Positions 42,506 to 54,112 are shown, numbered from the stretch's first letter. The stretch: DNA of 64,000 nucleotides from Athripsodes cinereus (GCA_947579605.1 OX388312.1:29287313-29351312), one strand, 5' to 3'. Notes: generated by a model from the sequence alone, not told the origin. Made by a program: numbers and translations.

Positions 42506-42904
42506 TATGAATGAAAAGATGAATGAATTGTATACCATATTATTGTAGTTTCTCGAGTGGAGATTTAAATGAAAACAATTATAATGTGATCGGCTTGGCA
42601 TCGATGTCAGAAATTTCTCTACATAAATAATGAAATATAATGTATTTGTACAAACTAAAAACTTACCACATTTTATACAGGGAAAACAAATTCAAATTCA
42701 AAATATTTTATTGAGATAATAATAAACACATACAAATATACAATAAGCACAATTATACAAATCTTTTTATTATCTGTGTTTTTTTTTTTACCCTCAAAAT
42801 TGAGCAGAGCTCGTGCTTTGAGTATTTGATACACTTTTTGTATTTGAAAATCGTCGTCAAGTTAGCTTGACATTTTCAAGAGAACTAATTACAAAAAAAA
42901 AATC
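42506..42904. other. No gene seen
   Basis: 42695-42760 (AATTCAAATTCAAAATATTT and TATTGAGATAATAATAA) resembles a minus-oriented retroposon 3' end. A small inverted repeat (AGTTAGCTTGACATTTTCAAG region) lies near 42860. Confidence 0.35.
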
Positions 42905-43290
42905 TTGAACGATTTGCGCATGCGCAGATGTGCACGGCGTTCGTATATGTGGTAAAAACTTTATAACCTATAAATTTTATAATGTTTCCCGCTTCGTGAC
43001 AGCTGTTATCTTTATTGTTGGTTTGTGGCATTTGTTTCCTTAATTAAAAGGCGCCTTATAACCTCTACTATAACATTTCCGACTAAAAATAAACACTTCG
43101 CGATCTCCATCTCGACGTCCGCCATTTTGAAAACAGTGTCAAAATCAAAGCGCATCTGACAGATCGTTTCTATATCGGTGGACTGTGTGAACAGGTGTGA
43201 CGATCAATTGATGTCCGGCGAATTTTGTTTTTTCGCCTGGCGATATATTTTGAAATTCGCCTGGCGATATTCGCCTAATGTGAACACCCC
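42905..43290 (-). mobile_element. Second copy of the 510-bp element, left-truncated
   Basis: Inverse-oriented relative of 5482-5991. Shared blocks include TTGAACGATTTGCGCATGCG, GCTTCGTGACAGCTGTTATC, CGCGATCTCCATCTCGACGT, GGTGGACTGTGTGAACAGGT and the intact terminus GTGAACACCCC at 43280-43290. The other end is missing beyond 42905. Confidence 0.85.
43012..43125 (-). pseudogene. Remnant open frame inside the second 510-bp-element copy
   Basis: Starts MADVEMEIAKCLFLVGNVIV and continues open for 37 codons to a TAA. It shares its first 11 residues with 5623-5706 but stays open longer. It may be a relic N-terminus of the parental transposon protein. Family unrecognised. Confidence 0.4.
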
Positions 43291-43544
43291 ATTATGGAAC
43301 TGGGCATTCCATACATATTATAGTACATTTTGCCAATTATTTTGTTGTGATAATAATATTATGACTTCATGAATATATTATTATTATTGTTATTGGATTG
43401 TGTTTATTTCATGTTTAATAAATAATAGCTCTATCACCGTAGCAGGTGTACATAGCGTTTAGGTAAATAGCTTCTATCTCTTGTCTCCTGTTATGTGTAT
43501 CTAGTCGAGATAATAACAAACATTATTACATATAAGTATATCTT
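43291..43544. other. No gene seen
   Basis: A/T-rich spacer. Confidence 0.4.
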
Positions 43545-43745
43545 CTTATAAATAAAAATTAATTGACCATGTATGTTCCTGTTCCCCCATTACTTGAGAA
43601 CGGCTGAATCGAATTAGCTGTTTCTTTTTTTGTTGTGTTCGTAATTATCAGGAGACGGTTTGTATGAAAGAATTTATTTGGAAAATCGTAAATTTGGGTT
43701 TTATTTTTGTATGAAAGTGACGTCATATCATAATATGTATAGTTA
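43545..43745 (+). repeat. Partner of the Helitron-like repeat at 986-1521 (partial)
   Basis: ATAAATAAAAATTAATTGAC, CCCCCATTACTTGAGAACGG, CTGAATCGAATTAGCTG, ATTATCAGGAGACGGTTTGT and GGGTTTTATTTTTGTATGAA match 1000-1180. It ends before the hairpin/CTAG region. Confidence 0.7.
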
Positions 43746-43769
43746 AATAAATAAAATAATATAGTTAAA

Positions 43770-43918
43770 CCGGGTTAGTTGGAAGACATCGCATTCTAGC
43801 GATTTACTCGCCCTCTGTACATTGAACTGTATAGCTGATATTTTTATGATCCTTTGTATTGATTTTAAATATTGTAATCGATGTTCAGTAAAGACAAAAT
43901 AAATAAATAATATTATAG
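43770..43918 (+). repeat. Family D LINE 3' end
   Basis: CCGGGTTAGTTGGAAGACAT, CGCATTCTAGCGATTTACTC, GCCCTCTGTACATTGAACTG, then CAGTAAAGACAAAATAAATAAAT. Confidence 0.75.
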
Positions 43919-44280
43919 ATTTATTAAGACACGTATTGTGTTTAATACATTTTGATTCGATATTATGTTACTGCTATTATACACTTCACTAGATGCATTC
44001 CCCTCGTGTGATTATTACTATCGCTATGCGATTTAATGATACGATTAAAATTAATAAGATAATGAATATTAATAGTATCTACGAGTCTGATAATCTGATT
44101 AATATACAGACGGCGTGTGTATTGTCACCATAACAACAACATCTTCCTAGCGACTACCAGCTGAGATGAATAATAAACACACACGTATAGGTATAGGTAC
44201 TAGGTATATAATGATTGTATTTATAATATATGTCGCAGAGAAATGATGAAACTCGAAATTTGATCAAATCTCTAAGGGAG
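43919..44280. other. No gene seen
   Basis: A/T-rich; no feature recognised. Confidence 0.4.
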
Positions 44281-44289
44281 ATGGAAGAT

Positions 44290-44437
44290 CAATATGTGTC
44301 GCTGAGTTTCGAAATCCACTATAACACATTTTTGTGATTCGGAGAAATTTGATAATAACTATTATATTATAAGTACTTATATCTCCATTTTTATGAAAAT
44401 GCGTTATGGTGGATTTCGAAACTCGGCGACACAATTC
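44290..44437. mobile_element. 148-bp MITE with 9-bp target-site duplication (MULE-like)
   Basis: Arms 44296-44332 and 44396-44432 are inverted repeats (GTGTCGCTGAGTTTCGAAAT against ATTTCGAAACTCGGCGACAC) with three mismatches over 37 bp. Perfect 9-bp direct repeats, ATGGAAGAT, flank it at 44281-44289 and 44438-44446. A 9-bp duplication is characteristic of Mutator-like elements. No coding capacity. Confidence 0.8.
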
Positions 44438-44446
44438 ATGGAAGAT

Positions 44447-45226
44447 GTTAGAATAACAATATTGTGCACCAACCAAAAACGTGAAATTATTACATATTAG
44501 TTTATTACGTCCACTATTATAAATGTTTATCCTGCTCTCTGAAGAAATTTGTACTGCGTTAGTATTTTATATTATTTTTTTCTATGCTTCATATCCAGTG
44601 TAGAGTTCTTTGGTGTAGTATGTATATATATATGGATTGTTAATAGTAAAGTGTCACTACTCCACTGTCAGGGCTCAGTATATTGCTTACTGTTTGAAAT
44701 GTATTTAAATCGAGATTAAATTCTAATAAAAGAACTACAAGAATAATACCTTAACTATCGTTAACTAGGGTTTATCGTCACTTCGCCTATCTCTTTACAA
44801 TCTTGTAGGAGGACAGGTACTATGTAGGTATCTTTGATGATTCCTATTTATACCTTTTCTTAATATAATAATAATTCAAAGAGACTGTTCACTGTTCGAT
44901 GAGCCGAGAAAATTAGTATTATGTACCCTTGTGTGTTACTATTAATAATATCAAATAATATTATCAAAAACAATACATATCATCTTCAAAATAATATTAT
45001 TCTTCTCGAATATTCGTGTTTACCATCTAATAATGTTCTTTTTTTATTATGCATTAATCATTGCTTGGGAAAAAATAAACAACTGTAGGTGTACATATTT
45101 TACAGATGATAATATATTATTTGCTATTATCGTTGATCGCCCGAAGAAAGGGATTTGTTTTAGAAGAAATACACATTCTTTCAATTGTTGAATTTATACC
45201 ATATCAACGTAACATAATTTATATCG
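44447..45226. other. No gene seen
   Basis: A/T-rich; no supported gene. Confidence 0.45.
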
Positions 45227-45265
45227 AGTGTGAACTGTCCCTATATTATATGGACAGTTCACACT
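45227..45265. repeat. 14-bp perfect inverted repeat
   Basis: AGTGTGAACTGTCC (45227-45240) and GGACAGTTCACACT (45252-45265) with an 11-nt loop, at the 3' end of a minus-oriented SINE-A tail. Confidence 0.85.
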
Positions 45266-45790
45266 TATCGAGCTAATCTCAAACTAAGAAATGAATCTTA
45301 TATAATGAGTAGTTACTCATATCGTCATCATCATCATCTTCGCCCTCAACGCCTCTCGGGAGCACAAAGCAGAAACCAGCCTTCTCTATACAGAGCGACT
45401 CTGATGTCGTTGTCATAGAAACGGTGTATTGTGAAAGAGGGCAGCCCGAGACGACGGAACCTTTGCGGATATACAATCCATTTATAAATACCACCACGCC
45501 GATTCCCACAAATGGCATAGCCTGTGATCTAACTGTTTGTAATGAATGTAATGGTTGTCATAAAAAGCGATTTTTCAAATGACCGCTATTATACCGAGGC
45601 ATTTTTTTTGTATTGATACACATATACCTACAGTGCACTAAACACATATACATGTAACACCCAGATTCAGAACAATTTGAAAAATATCATAATTCACTAT
45701 TTTCTGGCCGGGAATTGATTCCGGGACCAAGTGATTTGCAGGTAAGAGTGTTACCTCCTTGCTACGTTGAATAAACTTATTACTTAGTTT
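45255..45790 (-). mobile_element. SINE-A, minus orientation, interrupted by other repeats
   Basis: Head at 45620-45785 (minus: AGCAAGGAGGTAACACTCTT, GGTCCCGGAATCAATTCCCG as B box, TTTTTCAAATTGTTCTGAAT, GTGTTACATGTATATGTGTT) and tail at 45255-45310 (TTCTTAGTTTGAGATTAGCT). Between them lie a GC-richer block (45340-45470, with REGRAAR-like codons in no clear frame and a GAT-type tail at 45320-45340) and a minus family C end (45490-45560, CACCACGCCGATTCCCACAA). Confidence 0.6.
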
Positions 45791-45821
45791 CATTCTTCGC
45801 CAATTTTTGTTCTTGTATTGC

Positions 45822-45932
45822 TCCAACTGTGTTGTGAATGAGAAATTTTATTTGTATTTATATTATTTTTTTTTTGTATTGTGTAACATGTAAAAGGTTC
45901 ACGTCGTGGATATGAAAATAAATTAAAATGAT
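45822..45932 (+). repeat. Family E LINE 3' end
   Basis: CTCCAACTGTGTTGTGAATG, AACATGTAAAAGGTTCACGT, CGTGGATATGAAAATAAATT. Same block order as 2118-2212. Confidence 0.65.
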
Positions 45933-46452
45933 TGCGAACGAGTTAAAATATTACTTTACGTACGAAGAAATTATTAATTCATGACTGTTAATTAATTGAC
46001 TTTTGTTAGCATTGCCAGTTATACCTATTGCATAATAAACAAGTGCAAGTATTCAGGGTCCGCATACATTGTGAACAAATCATTACAACCGTACGATAAG
46101 TGAATCTTCATGTTTAGCTGCATAACTATTATAATATATTAGTATTGTATGTATGTATCTTAGTAGGTACCTACTCACTGTTTTATTCTGTCGTGTGCCT
46201 GCACTAGTGTATTAAAGTGCTTCTAATGCACAATATTCATACTAATTGCATTTACGCTTCTAAAGTCTGTAACGTCATCTGACGTTTGCGATACAACTGT
46301 TGAATTTCGTGGTGATATCCCATACAAAAATGGATGTTGAAAAGTAGAATTTATATAAGTATAAAATCAATATGGCTCATTAAAATTAAAAATGTTCTTA
46401 TGTTTGTTAAGTTTCAGTGTGTGCTGATGACACACTGAATTGGAGGATTGGC
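45933..46452. other. No gene seen
   Basis: No gene. A short hairpin CAGTGTGTGCTGATGACACACTG lies at about 46415-46437. Confidence 0.4.
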
Positions 46453-46698
46453 CAGAGGCCTGAGTCAACAACACACTTTCGTCTCACGTTCCCGCTCCGT
46501 TAGCGTTCGGGTGCAGACGATGTTGCAAGCAAGTGTCAATTTCGTTGCTAAGATACACAATAGTTACGAAAATTAACACTTTGGCGCACCATCGTCTGCA
46601 CCCGAACGCTAGCGGAGCGGGAACGTGACGCGATAGTGTGTTGTTGACTCAGGCCTCGGGAACGTGACGCGATAGTGTGTTGTTGACTCAGGCCTCTG
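46453..46698. mobile_element. Foldback MITE (CAGAGGCCTGAGTC), copy 2, with duplicated right end
   Basis: Same family as 24146-24351, but the outer arms are GC-richer: GTTCCCGCTCCGTTAGCGTT and GGGTGCAGACGATG pair with CATCGTCTGCACCC and AACGCTAGCGGAGCGGGAAC. The last 39 bp (46621-46659) are tandemly repeated at 46660-46698, so two terminal CTCAGGCCTC ends are present. Confidence 0.93.
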
Positions 46699-47604
46699 GC
46701 CAAGTCAATGTAGATATAATGTTTTTATTTTTTGTGTCTGTTTAAACAACTTTCTTTTTGAGTCTCTTATTAATAAATAAATATTATAGATAACATATTT
46801 CATTGAAGAACGACATAAAATACTGTTAATGGTAAAAATACCTATAAAAACGGTCACTTTTAATATCTCTTTTTCATGACAACATATACGTTCATTACAC
46901 ACAGTTATTTCACTGACTACCCCATTTATAGGAGTTAGCGTGGTGGTATAGATAAATGGGTATTAAAATTTATGTAAAAAATGAAAACAAGATCTCTGAA
47001 AATAATATATAGCGCTCGCACATATCTTATGTATTTTAAGTTTTTTTCTGTTTGATTCATCGTTTTTAGAGAAAGTAAAAAATAAACAATCATGCTGATG
47101 ACTATAGTGATTAGAATTATGCGAAAAACACGTCATTTTAAGCTTCATTAAGATTAAATAACACATTTATCGGACAATTAAAATACTTGGACTATAAAAT
47201 TATATCGGACAAATATAATAATTATGTATGAAATTAAAACTGTCAAACTCAAAATAAAAATATTAATGTGGTTTTGACTGTACAATTAAAACAAATATTA
47301 TATTGTGTCGAAAATGTGTATTCTTGATTAAGGAACAATTTCACAAAACAAAACATGGTTTCGTCCAGCTAAACATTGTTTGTAGTAACAATTCGCATTT
47401 CATTGTACAGTGAGAGATTTGAAAAATAATACACATTTTTGATCAAATTCCAATACCTATGTATTTTACAAAAATAAATATATTGTACTCAATGGAAAAT
47501 GTTAGAAAGTTATAGCACGAAGAGGACCACGACGTTTATGTTCACCACAGACTGTTAGTTTGCTGGCTACCTCACTTGTTGGAGATAGTACGACGGTATA
47601 AACA
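46699..47604. other. AT-rich stretch with two family C fragments
   Basis: 46893-46948 (CACTGACTACCCCATTTATA, GGAGTTAGCGTGGTGGTATA) and 47508-47602 (GTTTGCTGGCTACCTCACTT, GTTGGAGATAGTACGACGGT) are plus-oriented family C 3' ends. No gene. Confidence 0.5.
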
Positions 47605-48334
47605 GATTCTACCACATATAAATACTTCACAGTGAAAATCCAATCTATCCGTGATTGGCTGACAAACTTGTGTTGCTCTGTTGTAAACTTCATATTTCTG
47701 TGCATGGAAATTTGTTTTCCAGCATATCAGTTTTATATTAATACATAGTGGAAATTCGTCTTGAACTTATCAGTTAATCAAATATATTTGAAACAATAGT
47801 GGAAAGATGGCAAAAGCTAGCACTGATATTGTTAATCTTAAACCAGCTTTCAAGAACTTACGCTCTCATTATCAGAATAACGTATAAACTTTTTTCTCTG
47901 TTAGTACATGGTGTCCTAATACAATCATTTACTTATATCTATTTTAAACTCTACTTACTCTCTCGATCCGGTTTTATTGAATAAAAAACATCAGTTCACT
48001 ACAATATAAAAATTACATGCTGTATTTACTCTTCTCGTTAACATCTCGATAGTAATACCCATTGTTTAAACAATATATAATTTTATTAGTTTGGTGTATT
48101 TTTAATAAACAATTTCATACGTGTTGTCATGTTAACCACAAATGTATATTCAAGTCAACAAGTAGATATATCTTGTTGTCAAGTGATACTTAGTAATCAA
48201 AATGATTGATGGTAAAGGTATTACACACTGTAATGTCAACATTTCATTCACTTTGTTTAGTTTTGATGTTAAAATATTTTAACACGTTTAAAATAATACA
48301 AAAGTTAAAAACTTGTGCCGAAACTTAGTTATTT
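47605..48334. other. No gene seen
   Basis: A/T-rich; open frame 47799-47984 has no recognisable domain. Confidence 0.4.
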
Positions 48335-48390
48335 ATTTTATTTATTTATCACTTAAACACGGCATGAGACTTTTACATGTTGAACATATA
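48335..48390 (-). repeat. Family E LINE 3' end, minus orientation
   Basis: TTATTTATTTATCACTTAAA, CACGGCATGAGACTTTTACA and TGTTGAACAT. Confidence 0.6.
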
Positions 48391-49770
48391 ACAAAAAAAG
48401 AACAACTTGATAGACAAAAAAAAAACAAAATGTGAATTAACAGCAAATAAACAGGAAGACGTTAAATAAAATTCGTATTTTTATTGCTCAAAACAACATA
48501 ATGTATGAATAAATTTAAAAACGCCGCCCTGAGGGAGAGCTTTAGATTTAGCATCTTCACACCAAAATCTTTGATGCAAAAAGTGAATGGAAGAATGGAG
48601 AATAAATAAATAAAAAGCTTTCTAAAAACTAGACTTATGAAGGCTAAATGCATTTTCTAAAAGTAAATATTAAGATTATCCAAGATGAAAATCTTTCAGA
48701 CATCTCGATTGGAGAACCATGTTTACATAATGTCACATTGTGCAAAATTTATGGGAAGAAGTGAAAAAAGGCGTCCCAACACTTACGAACTGGCTCTAGG
48801 CTGCCTTAAGTGTCCGTGAACAACGTTCACCAAATCCGCCATTCGTAAGCGTTGAGATTTCTCTTTCACTTCCTCTCGATTGGATTTTGTACTGCGTTAC
48901 ATTATGTTAACATGACTCCAATCCAGATGTCGGATTAGTTTTGTCATCTGCGCGTTCTGCCCAAACCCAATTTAACAACTAAAATTTGTAAATATTCTAA
49001 ATATTACAATTTTTTTATCGGCGGAAATAGGAAGACATTTCAGTGATTACTTATTACGAAGCATATAATATGTTACAAAAAATGTGTGGAATTCAAGAAA
49101 TATGTTGCGTGCGTTTGCACGACGCCAACGTACACCATTTCCGTCTTTTCCACCGTTCATTAATTATTTAGAAACCGCGATTTTGATTTACGTGCGAGCT
49201 CAATCAATCTTAAGATATATATATATGTAATTATATATAGTCAAACTGTTATATAAGAAATTAAGTGTGATGCTCCTGGCTAATTCATATTTTGGTAATG
49301 TCGAATTGGCCAAAAAAACATTGTTTTTCCGTACTCGAAGTTTCATTTCTGGTTAAAACCATCGTGGCTAAAACGATTATCTTTCAAAATCTACTGTTCT
49401 TCTATGAATGTCAAAAAGCAAAAAAAGGTCTAATGTTTCATGTTGGATCTTCGTCGTGTAAATCTTGAACTACTAAAACAATGACTCGTTGCCAACGCTC
49501 CATTTTTGTTGTCCCAATAAATTAAAAGTCCGCTTAGGTTGGTCAATATTGACGATACCACATGTTATCGTCTCGTCCCGTTACGTGTGAGGTAATTTGA
49601 ATCTTGTTCGTTAGATGATTGTTGTTGTCACATTGTTTCAGGACGAGTCCAATATCAAAGTGTGTTATAACACGTAGATAATAGATTTACACAATTAACA
49701 TTTCGTGAAATGATTTTTTCACAGTAGCAATGAGTGGTGGAGGTCTTATTTATTTCTTGATAGAGAATAA
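48391..49770. other. AT-rich stretch, no gene seen
   Basis: No supported gene. The open frame at 48462-48653 (minus) has no recognised domain. Confidence 0.4.
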
Positions 49771-49773
49771 AAA

Positions 49774-50028
49774 TTGATTAAGAACTTGGTGCAAATGACA
49801 GCGGTGAAACTTGTCACCTATCATGCCGCGTCAATGTGGGGGAAGGACATAAACTGGAGGCCGGAATTCCAGATAGAAGTATTGAATATAAGAGATTTGC
49901 TGAGAAAGTCGAATGAAATCTTTGAAATGAAAAATTTGGTAATAAGGCGTTCCATTCTCTCTGCCTTTCTCGAGAAATTCACGAGAGTCGAGGTGAATCT
50001 AGAATTGGAAACTAATAACTTTCATTAA
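49774..50028 (+). pseudogene. Unrecognised 84-codon frame, possibly decayed LINE
   Basis: Slightly GC-richer than its surroundings. Residues about 57-66 (VIRRSILSAF) and the DNA word GGCGTTCCATTCTCTCTGCC (49946-49965) closely match the end of LINE-A (GGCGTTCCGTTCTCTCTGCC), but the adjoining sequence diverges and the upstream protein is not recognisable as LINE-A. It could be a rearranged LINE-A scrap or a chance match. Confidence 0.3.
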
Positions 50029-50559
50029 TATTTACGAAATTTGATGACACAATTTCTTGGCATGCATATCATCGAGTGTTATAAGTAGGGTATCTTTCTA
50101 TTGTTCATCGTCTCGTCTATTCCAAATTAATAATAGATAGCCACATATTATATATCGTCCATTTAAACTATCTATTAGTATAAAGTCTAACAATCTACAT
50201 ACCTTCTGTTTGTTTGTCGTGTTTGCATTTCAAATTATATTTATTATTTAAGTTTCTATGTCTATCAGAACGTAAGTACACAGTTTTTAATATTTCACGA
50301 AGAAATTAATTGGTTTCTTGTTTTGAATTTTGAACGGCACGTGTAAAATTTGTCGCGTTTTTGTAGTAGCTAATTATCAAAATTTAAATTATTTCTTTGA
50401 TGTTAAACCTACTTATGAATGTTTTGTTTGTCCATTCTCTTTTAAAGTATAAATAATTGGCCGCCAAATGTGAGGAAAAATAGTCATAATTTCAAATAAC
50501 CTTAATAATGGGTGTTTTTGTACAAATTCGTTTGTTTTAGGATGCTTTTTGTGTTTATT
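50029..50559. other. No gene seen
   Basis: A/T-rich; no feature recognised. Confidence 0.4.
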
Positions 50560-50622
50560 TTATTCTATTTATTTATTAACAATTCACGGCGCAAGCCTTT
50601 TACATGTTATATATTTACATAC
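50560..50622 (-). repeat. Family E LINE 3' end, minus orientation
   Basis: TTCTATTTATTTATTAACAA, TTCACGGCGCAAGCCTTTTA and CATGTTATAT. Confidence 0.65.
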
Positions 50623-51113
50623 ATAGTTCATATGATGTATACACAAGTATAGAAAATTAAGACACAACAATCATAATGAAAAGTCAAAAAAAAAACACAA
50701 AAAAGAACAATACAAACATTTAGTGTTTGTGAACATGTGTTTATTACGGTTAGTACTTTTGCTCTTTATGCCATATTATATTTTCCCAACTTTGGCACAC
50801 TCTTTTTTAAAAGCTTCTCTGACGTTCGCCAGTCGGAAAAGTTTCTCCAACACTTGGCAATTATCAACCTAAACCATTGAAGATTATTATTATTATTTCA
50901 AAAATGTTACCCTGCACTGACACCTTTTGGCCAATGTAATCTTAGCAGGAAAAAAACAAAATATAATTCTATAAAAAGTAATATAGGAAAAAAAATCACA
51001 AAAGAGACATCATCAAATAGAAACAGCAGAATTAAAAGAGAGTTCCGATCCTGGCGTTAAAGTTATTTTACAAATAAGTTTTAAAATCTCTCTCTGCTTC
51101 TTCTTCATTTGCT
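50623..51113. other. No gene seen
   Basis: Scattered A/T-rich repeats; no supported gene. Confidence 0.4.
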
Positions 51114-51577
51114 TCAGTTAGGACTATGTCCTGTGATTCTCAGAGCCTGCTCCTGGGAGGTGGATGCCCAACTATCCCTCCATCGTTTAGGTGGTCTTTC
51201 TGGGGGTCTTCCTGTCATGCGTTCGTCTGCTGCTATTCTAACCACTCGATCAGAGGCCTGAGTCAATAACACATTTTCACGTTACGTTTTCGTTCCATTA
51301 ACGTTCGAGTATAGACAAAGTTGCAAGCGAGTGTCAATTTCGTTGCTAAGATACACAATAGTTACGAAAATTAACACTTTGGCGCAACATCGTCTACATT
51401 TGAACGCTAACGGAACGAAAACGTAACGTGAAAATGTCTTATTGACTCAGGCCTCTGAGCTCGCCCTCCCCACATGATCTCTCCAGAAACGTCTTCTTGT
51501 TCTGCCCCATAGCACAACATCTTCGACATTACAGATTCTTCTTATTTCTGAATTTCTTATTCTGTCACGAAGATTTA
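51114..51577 (-). pseudogene. LINE ORF2 C-terminus split by a MITE
   Basis: Minus strand. The first part (51577-51458) reads LRDRIRNSEIRRICNVEDVV, LWGRTRRRFWRDHVGRAS. After the MITE, the second part (51250-51114) reads RVVRIAADERMTGRPPERPP, KRWRDSWASTSQEQALR and ends at TGA. RRxFW.DHV.R......I...R..GRPP.RPPKRW.DSW is the C-terminal domain of a further LINE. The frame appears continuous if the 207-bp insert is removed. Apart from the insertion no stop is seen in this stretch, so the LINE piece was in fair condition when the MITE arrived. Confidence 0.8.
51251..51457. mobile_element. Foldback MITE (CAGAGGCCTGAGTC), copy 3, inside a LINE
   Basis: CAGAGGCCTGAGTCAATAAC to GACTCAGGCCTCTG, nearly identical to copy 1 at 24146 (same ACGTTTTCGTTCC..TTAACG arms). 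It interrupts the LINE C-terminus at 51114-51577. Confidence 0.93.
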
Positions 51578-52469
51578 AAATGTAACATTAAAACACTGTT
51601 TAATTTTCACATACATATAATAATGTTCGAATAATCATATTTTGATATTTAGATGCATTGTATCAGAAGCGGTGGTGTACACTCACTACGCTTTCTGACT
51701 CGGGGGCATTCTATTGGATAGTTTTGACGACCAATGGTGTGACTCTGTCAGAGTGCTGATTGTGCATTGTAATGTCAATAATGTTTTTGAAGGAATGTAT
51801 TTTGTTTAGTTATAAGTTTTTTTTTATAATTATTGCTAATAAGTTTGTTTTTTTTTAAAACTTATGTGAATAATATTGTGATTTGTAAATAGTGTTATGT
51901 TGTGTGTTTTGTTTACATCACTCACCGCAAAGGTGAAAACTGTCAAGGTGAGTGATGTCAATTTTTGAAAATAAATTAATAAAATATGAGAAAATTAATG
52001 TGGAAATTAAGCAGTGTTTTAATATTATACTTTAAAACTTATATTAAATTGAATTTTCACAACTTCAACTTGATGTTATGTTGTATTATGTATATTATGT
52101 ACAAGTATAGGTATTTTTATTCATAGTATTCAATTCCTAGCAATAGAATGTCGTCCGACTTCTTAATTAATTTCGTCCAATTTCGTTTTTTGTAAGAAAA
52201 TATTTGGCAATGAATGAAAATGTATCGGCATTTGTATTGTTTCATTAGTTTTATTTCATTAGTCAATACTAAAATGTAGAGAATGTTTCATAAACATCAT
52301 CGCAACGCGAGACTATCACACAACATCGCATTACAAATATTATATTTATAGACACGTACAACAGCAAGTGATCGTAGGTCAGTACACTGCCTATCATAAT
52401 GGGTGTTGTATCACTTGATATAATATCAGATCTATCAGCTGAATTATTAAAATCTCCCATGCCGTTTTT
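51578..52469. other. No gene seen
   Basis: No gene. An inverted pair (ATCACTCACCGCAAAGGTGA and TCAAGGTGAGTGAT) lies at about 51917-51957. Confidence 0.4.
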
Positions 52470-52530
52470 TTTTTTTAATTTATTTACAGATATTTACGGC
52501 ATAAGCCTTTTGCGTGTTAAAACTCTGTAT
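52470..52530 (-). repeat. Family E LINE 3' end, minus orientation
   Basis: TTAATTTATTTACAGATATT, TACGGCATAAGCCTTTTGCG and TGTTAAAAC. Confidence 0.55.
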
Positions 52531-53639
52531 ACTTACAATACATGTATAGAAAAGAATGATTTTTTAAAAAAATACACAAAACAATTGAACTAAAAAAACA
52601 GGCGCTGAACAAACAGTGTAACATTAATCCGGTATAAAAATATAAAATTGACAAATATTTTAGTCAAGATATTAATAAAAGAAATCGAAGTAGTATAAAA
52701 AAATTACAAATATTGGAGGTCAGTAAAAATTCATAACTTTTTTGACAAAATTTTGGTTTTGATGTCGACAAAATAATCTGTGACTTATCACACAAAAAAT
52801 TGTTCACTAATCGATGTTTAGGTAGCAGAATTCTGTATGAAATTAAAAACAAATGGTCTTTTGAATCTTGATTGACAATGTCATTGGAAGATGAAAGACG
52901 TACTCTCTCAATAAAAAATGATAAAAAAAAATTGTTTTGAATTTCAATAGAAAATATTCACAAGTATTTAAAATGTGCAAAAGAATTACAATTAATTAAT
53001 ATTTTTTGTTGAATATTTATGTTTCAAATGTTAGATATATTGCCAGAAGGAACTTTTTTACCTCTCAACTAATCAAGTTTAGACGTCAAAAATATTTATA
53101 GTCAAAATTGTAGTGAACTGAAAGTACGATTTAAAGCATAAATTAGATCAGAATTTGAATAAACTATTTCTGTGATTGCAATAGCAATGCACGATTCTTA
53201 ATCTGTGTATAAATAAAAGGCCCTGCACACAAAATTTGGTATTATTTATTCGCGTGTTTTTCAATTACTCAAGAAAACAATTTAAATTTTTGTCACATTG
53301 GAGTTTTTAAACGTGCAATGACAATACATAATAATATTATTAAAGAATTAAGTATTTGTGTACCCACAATCAGACCACATCGAATGGTAGATTTTTGGCT
53401 TTATTCCAACAATTCTGATTCACGACAACTGCTTGTTATAATAATATGTAATGCTATATACAGTCATTCAGCTACATTCAATAATAAGAATTTATTGTTA
53501 TGAATAACATCCCATCCGTCAAACAGGTATTTCTGAAACAGTGTTAGTTTTTCAGGTTCGCTTTTCAATTCTATTCTTTTTATTTAATTTGATGCATACT
53601 TATTCATGTTCAGACACAAACTTCGCTGACAATATTGTG
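52531..53639. other. No gene seen
   Basis: A/T-rich; no supported gene. Confidence 0.4.
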
Positions 53640-54112
53640 GTGACAACCGGTGTGGCGTGGAGGTAACGTTCTTACCTTTGATTCACGAAGTCCCGAGGTC
53701 GATTCCCAACCAGGGCGAAATGAAAAATGACCTTTTACAAAATATCCTAGATCTGTTTGTTACATTTATATATGTATTCAGTTTAAGGCTTCTCACACCG
53801 AGACAAATTGTTAGTTACATGACGCACCTAGGTCTTGAGAGTGAGATATGACACAGAAGGATGTCACAATACCTCTAAATCACTCGCAAACGAGTGGATG
53901 GCCTTGAGAAAAATAGAATAGAATAGATGTCACAATAGATCTACTATGGTCGCGGTGACACAAGGGATGCAATGTCCCTTGACCTTTACTTAGAAAAAAA
54001 AATTCAGTGCATTTAATGCATGTTCATCGTTGCGTTAGTTCTCGTAATACAAGATTCTATCTTAGTTTGAGACTTGTTCGACCTGTGTGAATTGTCTACA
54101 TAATGGTAATGA
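53640..54112 (+). mobile_element. SINE-A, plus orientation, with nested insertion
   Basis: 53645-53785 has CCGGTGTGGCGTGGAGGTAA (A-box region), CCGAGGTCGATTCCCAACC (B box), GGGCGAAATGAAAAATGACC and GTTTGTTACATTTATATATG. The tail lies at 54050-54110 (CTATCTTAGTTTGAGACTTG then TTCGACCTGTGTGAATTGTC). Between them are a 54-bp LINE tail insertion (53872-53925) and unassigned sequence. Confidence 0.75.
53872..53925 (+). mobile_element. 54-bp LINE tail insertion with 12-bp target-site duplication
   Basis: Encodes NHSQTSGWP followed by TGA, then GAAAAATAGAATAGAATA, an AATAG-repeat tail. Flanked by GATGTCACAATA at 53860-53871 and 53926-53937. The same C-terminus (HSQTKGWS-stop) is inserted inversely at 62731-62771. 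Confidence 0.88.
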
